Assembly (NCBI GenBank): GCA_024036415.1
Contig: JAMWET010000684.1
Coordinates: forward strand, 92,501 to 156,500
Source: Prochilodus magdalenae
Taxonomy: Eukaryota; Chordata; Actinopteri; Characiformes; Prochilodontidae
DNA length: 64,000 nt
Reading direction: 5' to 3'
Shown: positions 56,845-64,000 of the stretch, in pieces
How the letters are laid out: the number at the start of each line of letters is the position of its first letter
Numbering within the stretch: position 1 is the stretch's first letter
Notes under the pieces: model-generated
Databases searched by the model: none
Told to the model about the DNA's origin: nothing
Seen by the model: the letters and a program-made list of their open reading frames with translations, nothing else
Position numbers and translations under genes: made by a program

Positions 56845-58249
56845 TACACTGCTCAAAAAAAAAAAGGGAACACTTTGAAAACGCATCAGATCTCAATGAG
56901 AAAAAAATCATGCAGAATATCTTTCCTCATATAGACTGGGTAATGTGTTAGGAATGAAAGGATGCCACATCGTTTGATGGAAATGAAAATGATCACCCTA
57001 CAGAGGGTTGAATTCAAAGACACCCTAAAAAAAATGAAGCACAAAAATGATGCGGCAGGCTCGTCCATTTAACCCAAATTCCACTGCAGCAACTCAAATT
57101 GGTACTCAGTAGTTTGTATGGCCTCCACATGCTCCTAATGAGACGACGGATGGTGTCCTGGGGGATCTCCTCCTAGATCTGGACCAGGGCATCACTGAGC
57201 TCCTGGACAGTCTGAAGTGCAACCTGGCGGTGTCGGATGGACCGAAACATAATGTTCCAGAGGTGTTCTATTGGATTTAGGTCAGGCGAGCCGGTGTGCC
57301 AGTCAATGGTATTCATTCTTACCTTCTCTAAGAACTGGCTGCATACTCTCGCCACATGAGGCCGGGCATTGTTGTGCACCAGGAGGAACCTAGGACCCAC
57401 TGCAGCAGCGTAGGGTCTGACAACGGGTCCAAGGATTTCATTCTGATACCTAATAGCAGTCAGGGAGCCGTTGTCTAGCCTGTAGAGGTCTGTGCGTCCT
57501 TCCAAGGATATGCATCACTGACCCACCACCAAACCAGTCATGCTGAATGATGTTGCAGGCGGCATAACATTCTCCATGGCGTCTGAAGAGCCTGTCATGT
57601 CGGTCACATGTAGTCAGGTAAAATCTGCTCTCATCTGTGAAAAGCCCAAGGCGCCTGTGGCGGATCTGCCAATTCTGGTGTTCTGTGGCAAATGCAAAAT
57701 CGAGCTCTACAATGCAGGCCAGTGAGCGCAGGGCCCACTACAGGACGTCGGGGCCCTCAGGCCGCCCTCATGAGGCCTGTTTCTGATTGTTTGGTCAGGC
57801 ACATTCATAGCCGTAGGGCTCTGGCAGTGCTCATCTTGTTCCTCCTTGCACAAAGAAGCAGGTATTGGTCCTGCTGAGGGGTTTTATGTGCCATCCTTCA
57901 GTAGTTGGACTACCTGTGCAACCTCTGTAGGGTCCAGGTACCGCACCATGGTACTAGTAGTGTTGCTGATCCAAGTCAACTGCAAAACTAGTGAAGAATC
58001 AGTGGGAAAAGATGAGGGGGGACAAAATGTCAATGACCTCGTCCTTTTAAACCATTCCTGTTTTGGGGGGTGTCTCATTGTATCTCCTCTACTGCACCTG
58101 TTGTTAATTTCATTAACACCAAAGCAGCTGAAACTGATTAACGGCCCTCCCTACTACTTAACTGACCAGATCAATATCCCTGAAGTTGAACTGAATTGAT
58201 GCTATACTCTGATTAAAAAGTGTTCCCTTTTTTTTTGAGCATAAGTGCA
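56845..58249 (-). mobile_element. Tc1-a, copy 2, near full-length
   Basis: 1.4 kb, minus orientation. The 3' end (low coordinate) is TACACTGCTCAAAAAAAAAA and the 5' end is GTTCCCTTTTTTTTTGAGCA then TAAGTGCA, so both inverted repeats are recognisable. Relative to copy 1 it lacks about 120 bp of the helix-turn-helix coding region but keeps the catalytic half. About 23 bp (CAGTGCTGATACCTAGAGAG and its near copy) flank it directly at 56808 and 58267. Confidence 0.9.
57075..57949 (-). pseudogene. Tc1-a transposase, inactivated
   Basis: Decayed Tc1/mariner DD34E transposase, which would cut and paste the element at TA sites. The start at 57949 opens MVRYLDPTEVAQVVQLLKDG; then the second DNA-binding helix segment is missing. 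The first catalytic Asp lies in FTDESRFYL (about 57620-57645). The second is changed to Asn (HNNARPHVAR, about 57375). The Glu is kept in LNPIEHLW, with 34 residues between these two positions. After DALVQI a TAG at 57173 replaces what relatives encode as Trp; EEIPQDTIRRLIRSM follows in frame. Deletion, active-site change and stop make it non-functional. Confidence 0.9.
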
Positions 58250-58289
58250 CTACCTGGCAACCCAACCCAGTGCTCATACCTAGAGAGAA

Positions 58290-58714
58290 GGAAGGTTATG
58301 GTGAGAATAAGTCCAAGAACGAAGTATTTCGACCAACACGTCTATTAGTGCCCGCTCACTTAAGTGCAGACAGATGTAGTGATGGTCAAATGATTCGTTT
58401 TGGCTAGAATGGCCACCTTAAATCCGCAGCTGCGAAGAAAGTGGCACTAGTAAGGCGACTTATGTAAGCAATGTACCATGAGTCAGAATGTTTATATGAA
58501 GATCCAACAGACTGAAAAAAACGGCCATTTAATTATTTATTCAAATCCACCCTCAAACCTCTTTACATGTTGGTGAGATTGATGGGTCTTTTAATTGCGT
58601 TTGGCCCTGTGCCAGCTCACTCTACATTCACATAATGGTCTGAGGTTGTTAGAGGTTGTGCGTGTTTACCTCATCTAACCCACCACATTTCAATCCGCAC
58701 CCCAGACACATATA
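58290..58714. other. Intron, no gene seen
   Basis: No recognised exon or repeat apart from the flanking transposons. Confidence 0.45.
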
Positions 58715-59480
58715 TATTGTCAAAAGAATAGTTCCACAATTCCCTGCACGCAGAAGAAATCACACACCAGGAGAGAAACTTGGTGGGTAGGTTTGACATT
58801 GTGAGAAATAGGAATGATTCAAGTTTCATGCTCTGCTGAGCATATGACGTAAGCAAGGACGGGCCTTATTGCTGTACTTGACTGCCCCAATAGCATGATT
58901 GTGGACACTGAGCAAGCAGTGAAGCCCTCTATGAGTCCTAATGTTAGTGCTAGCATCCTTGGCAGACTGTTACAGCGACTGCCCTTACCACCACATCAGT
59001 GTTGCCAACGGTGTCATGCCAAACTGTCATGGAGTAACTGAGAATGGCACTGGGTCATCGGCAAGGATGACTTCTGCTTTTGCCTTAGGGGAGGTGGCCA
59101 ACGAATCCGTGTGTGTAGGCACAGTGGTAGCACCAAGATGAATGGTTGGATGGTTTGTTGTCATGCATCACATATCCAGAAGGCCTGGTGTCCCTCCACC
59201 TCCACCCCTACCACAAAATCTGCAGGAACTATGTGAGAATATCCAAACTGCATGGGATGGATTATCACAGGGCACCACTAGGAACATCTACAACCCCATG
59301 AAGACACTTCTAGCATTTTGCATTAGCAAACATGGTGGCCCGACTGAGGACACTACTTCTGTATGTGTAGCTCAATAAATATTACCCATATCAGTCTAAA
59401 TGTATCATCATTTATTGTTCCTGGTAACCTTCCTTCCCACTAACACTGCAATCCCACACTTCCTTCTGGGTGCAAGTATT
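58715..59480 (+). mobile_element. Tc1-b, copy 10, longest copy
   Basis: Starts TATTGTCAAAAGAATAGTTC (degraded end). It runs through the whole family order to AATCCCACACTTCCTTCTGG; the last bases of the right repeat are lost. In one frame it encodes PPPPLPQNLQELCENIQTAW, then DGLSQGTTRNIYNPM, the Tc1 C-terminus. At about 760 bp it is the best reference for the deletion junction near 59170. Confidence 0.88.
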
Positions 59481-60544
59481 AGAATGCATTTGCTAAGGTA
59501 AGAACGACCCTTGCCCCCGACTCCTACTCGCACCTCTAATTCATCCAGGTTCCTAATAGCATCATAGTAAAAGTATTCGCCTAACAATCTAGAATCTGCA
59601 CCCACTTTGGCCTGTGTGGTCGAACGGAACTGCCTTGGTACAAACTCACAAAAGCATACTACTGATGAATCCAGGGAGCAGCGCAGACTTCTAAGCATCT
59701 TAGGAGCTGCTCTAGCCCATCGGTAAGCCAGAGTGAATGTAAGGTAATGAACTGTGGCTTACAGAAAATCATCAGGGGGAAGGGAAAAAAAAAAGAATGG
59801 ACGTAGACCGGGCCCGAGTAATCTTTTTAAAGGAAGTTGAGTGCTACCCTCGAGAGTAGCATTGTGCCATGATCAAATGCTACACAAAACAACCTTGAAA
59901 AGTCAGGGCTTTTTATTTCCTAAAATAAATGGCTGGGAAAAAAGCCCATATAAATACTCCGAACATGGGGGATTTTAAACTAATGGAGCTGGAAGCCTTT
60001 GCTTCTTGTTGCATGAAATACACTTTCCTCTCTCGGGCCAAATGTGACAAATAAAAAAAAAAGAAAAGAAAAGAAGGTCCTTTACTCAAGTGGCTGTGCC
60101 AGTATTCTTCCTATGAATAAACCACTCATAGCATTTATCAGACACAATAGAGGCATTAGTTACAAGTAAATGTCGTGCAAGCGTGGAAAAAGGAAAATAC
60201 AGTTAGCATGGTGCGCTTTTTTTTTCTTTGGGGGGCTCATGATGAGTCAGCTGTGTCGGTGTGCCTATGTACATTCTGAATGGCAGCTCATTAAAAGAGA
60301 ATTTTACGGACTTCTCCAAACGTCTGCTTAATCAAAAGGCTAGTACGTAAACAAAGTCATTCAGAGTTTGATGTGAGCCGTTCCATTCCAGAGGGGCTTA
60401 GAGACATTGAACTGTTCACATTGGTGCTGATGGGAACCAGGCGGCTTTCAATGCCTACAGATAGCTGTATCCTAATCAGTGTTGAACAAAGTACACAAAG
60501 CATGTAGGTGAGTTCAAGTAGATGGTCCTCCCTTTAGACCTCCA

Positions 60545-60670
60545 ATGGAGTAAAAGTACTAAAGTACTTACCTCCAAATGTACGAAAGTGGGGAGAGTAT
60601 CAGTAGCATCATTTATTATGGCTCTAATGTCTTATTATCATTTCTGGAATTACATATTAGTTAATAATAA
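60545..60670. repeat. Dispersed repeat, partner at 48610
   Basis: Contains GTACTAAAGTACTTACCTCC and CATTTATTATGGCTCTAATG. The preceding AACAAAGTACACAAAGCATG is typical of a dispersed fish repeat. Confidence 0.5.
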
Positions 60671-60759
60671 ACAATATTATTATATTTATTATATAGTTAT
60701 TTTGATACTGGTGGATTTGACTGCTGGTGCACTGATGGTAATGAGTTTTTATTGTTAAT

Positions 60760-60832
60760 AATGCATTAATTAATTAATTAATTAATAATTATATTATTAA
60801 TATAATTATTAATTGTTAATAATAGCAGTTCC
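60760..60832. repeat. (TTAA)n AT-rich palindromic run
   Basis: Repeated ATTAATTA units grading into AATTATATTATTAATATAAT. Self-complementary, low complexity. Confidence 0.85.
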
Positions 60833-60954
60833 TGCCCCAACGTTTTTAAAATGTGTCACATGCACCAATTTCACTAATTAACAATTATCAAAATTAGATA
60901 TAAAGATGAATATTTATGCAGTATATACTGCATATACGGAAGTTGTGTCTGTCT

Positions 60955-61141
60955 GTATGGTGTCAAGCCACCATGTTTGCCAACACAACATACCAGACAT
61001 TCCTCATGCTATCCTGTGACAATCCATCCCATGCAGCTTGAATATTCTCACACAGTTCCTGCAGATTTAGTAGTAGGGTTGGAGATGGAGTGACACCAGG
61101 CCTTCTGGGTGTGACAACAAACCAGGCATCTTGGTACTGAC
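60955..61141 (-). mobile_element. Tc1-b, fragment 11
   Basis: C-terminal half only, minus orientation: CATGTTTGCCAACACAACAT, CATGCAGCTTGAATATTCTC, and AGTGACACCAGGCCTTCTGG at the deletion junction. The antisense frame reads LNLQELCENIQAAWDGLS. Confidence 0.85.
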
Positions 61142-61477
61142 CTACCCAATAGCATCTCACACATTTTCAATCGGGGACACGTCTGGTGATGCGTCTGGCC
61201 ATGGCATAGCCATGCCGTGTTTTCCAGTTAAGCTCTTGAGATACACATACACATACTCATACATACACAGTCAGCTCAAAGCTTCTAACATTCCCACCCA
61301 TACAGTCCACACATACACCATTAGTTATGTATGCATTCTTTGAGGGTGTGTCCCAAATCCAAGAATGATTAATGATATATTGCACATATGTCTGCGGAAT
61401 GAAGGTATATTCACAAAACAGCATAGAAGCTGATCAGCTAAAACATTACATATCTCGTTTTAGTGCTGTTTACATTC

Positions 61478-61731
61478 ATATCGTCGCTGTCCAAAGAAAA
61501 ACAAGTCTCCAAAATGGCAACTTTACAGGAGAGGCCAAAAACCTTATTCAATTTTAATGTAAGTCAATGGAACCAGACGTCTTACTGAGCACTTTTGGGC
61601 CATTTCAGTTGGTCCATTCATAATGCAAATCTCACAAAGTGTAAACAGAAGCTGCTGTTTTCAAATGATGCATAAAAGTCAAAATGGCCAAAAATGGAGA
61701 TACATGTTTTTCATTGGACAGCGACGATATA
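61478..61731. mobile_element. Palindromic MITE J (254 bp)
   Basis: The ends ATATCGTCGCTGTCCAAAGA and TCATTGGACAGCGACGATAT are inverted copies. The match continues inward to GTCTCC/GGAGAT. The interior includes GTCAATGGAACCAGACGTCT, also found inverted in MITE A copy 1. No coding content. Confidence 0.85.
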
Positions 61732-63254
61732 CAGGTTAAAGTAGTAGTATAAATGACTGCTTTCTGTTTTATTTGCATTCCACCCACATTTTATTTGCTC
61801 TCCAACTTATTTGGAACTGGGTTTGTACGCGGTTTCGGTCGGTGTAGGACTTTGTAAGGCAAAATGCAGTCTAAAGGAAATTCTGATTTAATATGTACCA
61901 TTATCATAATTGCATATATGAAAGCACAGTAAACATGTGTAGGTTATGTAAGCCGTTCTGAATGATCAGTATGGATGGATGATTCCTGTGACCTGTGCTT
62001 CTGCTTCTCTACATCTGAATGACTTTGTTATAATGACTGAATTACGCAGGAGACATTATGATTCCTCTTTAAGCTCTTGTGTCCTTGACTCATGTATAAG
62101 CTTCCTTTAACTAGTAAGCCTGAATGCAGGTGGATACCCTGTTCATCAAGTACTTTCAATCATGCTATTGGATTGTACATGATTTTGAAAAATAACAGTG
62201 GGTAGTTACCATAGGAGTTATTAACATCCTTGCTATCGTCATTTATTAACAAAACAATATCCTCCAAAAGGACTTCATGGGCATGTACCCCAGAGTCTAC
62301 ATGACCACCAGGGGGCCTACATAGACAACGAGAGGCAGAAAAAATGCCCTTGAAGTGTAGCATAGAGCTTTGAAATTTCAGTTCCATCCATCAGCCAATT
62401 TAAAAATGCCTATTTAATCTAGTTATCCAATTCATTATACTGGTACAGGATCCCATGATCAATCATACCGGAGGATAGATTAAAGTAGTATCATTATTGG
62501 GTGTAAACGGATAATGGAAAAGACCTTTATAGTGGCATTTAGAATAATCTGCTTCATGCCTGTTCATATCAGTATGCAAATGTATATTTGATTAGAATAT
62601 ACATGATTGGAATGACTGTAGTCATTACAGTTCAGGGATGAGTTGGCGTCATTGGGTTTTGTTTCAGGTTGGGAAAAAAAACTGCATAGCTGTGAAGTCA
62701 TCATAGACTCATTGGACTATTATAACTGCAATGCTCCCAGTAATTGTACATGATCATTATGACTGTAATACTTTCAGGGAGGCCACTCCAGTGCCTAGTA
62801 GTTAGTTTTAGACATGACCTTGTAATGAGAATTCATATCTGGGGACTACTTGTTTGGCTTTCGGTGCTGTGTCCACCGCAAACAAGAGTACGTCCTTCTG
62901 AAAACCTCATTTAAATTCTGGAGTAAAGCCACTAACATGACTAGTGATACTCGACTAACTAGTGATAACTGTGTTATTCATTTTAATGCACCTTTGACAC
63001 ACATTTACATGCTTCACTGTTGAAAGGGGCTGTCAGCAATGCTAACTCTACATTCATGGGCGCAATGCAGGGTTGTCTCCCACCAGACAGTGCTGACGAG
63101 CTCACTATCGCCCCCTACATTAAGCTTTGGCTTCACAAGGTGGTAGATTGGCTTAGGATTTCAGTTAGTTCCCAGACAAATTTTCTAGTCTAGGAGCTTT
63201 TGGTATGTTTTGGTAGTTGTTAGTTGGCACACGTTTTAGTTTAGTTTAGTTTTA
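61732..63254. other. Intron, no gene seen
   Basis: AT-rich intronic sequence. TTTAGTTTAGTTTAG run at 63236-63252. No exon or known repeat. Confidence 0.45.
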
Positions 63255-63382
63255 ATATTTATAAATACCTGTGGGGTGTGAGTGACAGGATTCATAGATT
63301 GAGAAGAGGTGGTACAGTGCAGGGAATGTCTCGTTCCATGTGTGGAAAATGGCTCCTTAGCAGATGTTAATGATTGGCACTG
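63255..63382 (+). repeat. Tc1-e fragment fused to Tc1-b
   Basis: TAAATACCTGTGGGGTGTGA, GAAGAGGTGGTACAGTGCAG and GAAAATGGCTCCTTAGCAGA match Tc1-e (52410-52505). At ATGATTGGCAC it passes into Tc1-b. Confidence 0.75.
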
Positions 63383-63807
63383 GCATCTTCAGTGACTATT
63401 TCCAGTTTTGTCTTGGTGGTGACAACCAATGAATCTGTGTGTGGAGGCACCATGGTCAGCACCGAGATGAACAGTTTGTTGTCACATGTCCAGAAGGCCT
63501 AGTGTCACTCCACCTCTACCCCCACCATATAATCTATAAGATATAATCTATAAGAATCTATAAGAAGCTGCATGGGATGGATTGTCATGCAGTTCCTGCT
63601 TGCCGAGACGTCTGGCCTGTTGTATTAGTACGGCCTGACGCCATACTGAGAGACATTACTTCTGTGTGTGTAGCTCAATAAATATTACCCATATCAGCCT
63701 AAATCTATCATCATGTATTGTTCCTGGTAATCTTTATCTTTCTTCCCAATAGCACTGCAATCCCACACTTCCTTCTGGAAGCATCTATTCTTTTGACGAT
63801 GAGTGTA
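63383..63807 (+). mobile_element. Tc1-b, copy 12, 5'-truncated
   Basis: From TTTTGTCTTGGTGGTGACAA through the deletion junction to the right end TTCTTTTGACGATGAGTGTA. Contains short tandem ATCTATAAG repeats at 63532-63565. Confidence 0.85.
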
Positions 63808-63952
63808 TATAACTGTGTAATTACACTGCCTGTGTTTTGTTCTTAGCGTACATCCTTGTATAGTGCTTTCTAGGAATTCTCTGAATCTGTTTGGGTTCTT
63901 TTATTAATCTTTCAAATAAAGATATCACTGGGTGTTACAGTAAGTCTCTCCG

Positions 63953-63956
<4 letters not shown>

Positions 63957-64000
<44 letters not shown>
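63957..64000. repeat. (GA)n microsatellite, runs off the window
   Basis: At least 21 uninterrupted GA units up to the last base; its true length is unknown. Confidence 0.93.

Larger units (their letters stand above)
59481..60954. other. Intron, low-repeat region
   Basis: 59730-60420 is low-repeat with several purine-rich runs. 60520-60670 holds the partner of the 48610 repeat. An AT-rich region follows. No exon. Confidence 0.4.

Overview
The window looks like a piece of a ray-finned fish genome, probably an otophysan-type teleost. This rests on the very high density of Tc1-like DNA transposons, fish-type tRNA-derived SINEs, L2-like LINE 3' ends and long GT microsatellites, together with one vertebrate gene whose exons sit tens of kilobases apart. 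The species cannot be fixed from sequence alone. There are no bacterial-type genes; most open reading frames are chance products of simple repeats or decayed transposase pieces.

The only cellular gene I can support is delta-sarcoglycan (sgcd), on the minus strand. Its last three coding exons are at 33368-33440, 8007-8130 and 3508-3681, with consensus splice sites and matching phases (introns of phase 1, 2 and 0). They encode about 123 residues, ending in the cysteine-rich C-terminus. The rest of the gene lies beyond position 64000. The window is therefore the 3' UTR and flank (1-3507), a 4.3-kb last intron, a 25.2-kb intron, and more than 30 kb of a third intron.

The introns hold nested and chimeric mobile elements. 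I use working labels. Tc1-a (ends TACACTGCTCAAAAA) has 2 copies. Tc1-b (ends TACACTCATCATCAAAA) has about 12 internally deleted copies. Tc1-c (ends TACAGGGGTTGGACAA) has 3 copies. Tc1-d has 2, and Tc1-e (TAAGCTCACC ends) has about 8 pieces. Tc1-f and Tc1-g are single decayed copies. There are also a palindromic MITE called P (6 copies), a MITE called A (2), a long-TIR element with a Tc1-c copy inside it, three SINE types, four LINE 3' ends, and a miniature LTR element (TRIM) at 10994-11574. No transposase is intact.

Tandem repeats include a 166-bp minisatellite whose unit fuses Tc1-d and MITE-P sequence (27873-28999), a C-rich minisatellite with a 167-bp higher-order period (49800-50545), a 740-bp GT tract (54302-55040), and a degenerate array at 11600-12960 split by a LINE insertion. 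Between the repeats are low-repeat, relatively CpG-rich blocks (for example 13560-14090, 19540-20010, 22540-22765, 42690-43260, 44890-45420, 48330-48540, 50810-51170) that are candidate conserved non-coding elements of the sgcd introns.

I found no convincing undescribed biological system. The most interesting signals are the transposon-born minisatellite, the TRIM with its primer-binding site and polypurine tract, the SINE/LINE pair with a shared 3' tail, and the repeated joining of different elements at short shared sequences.
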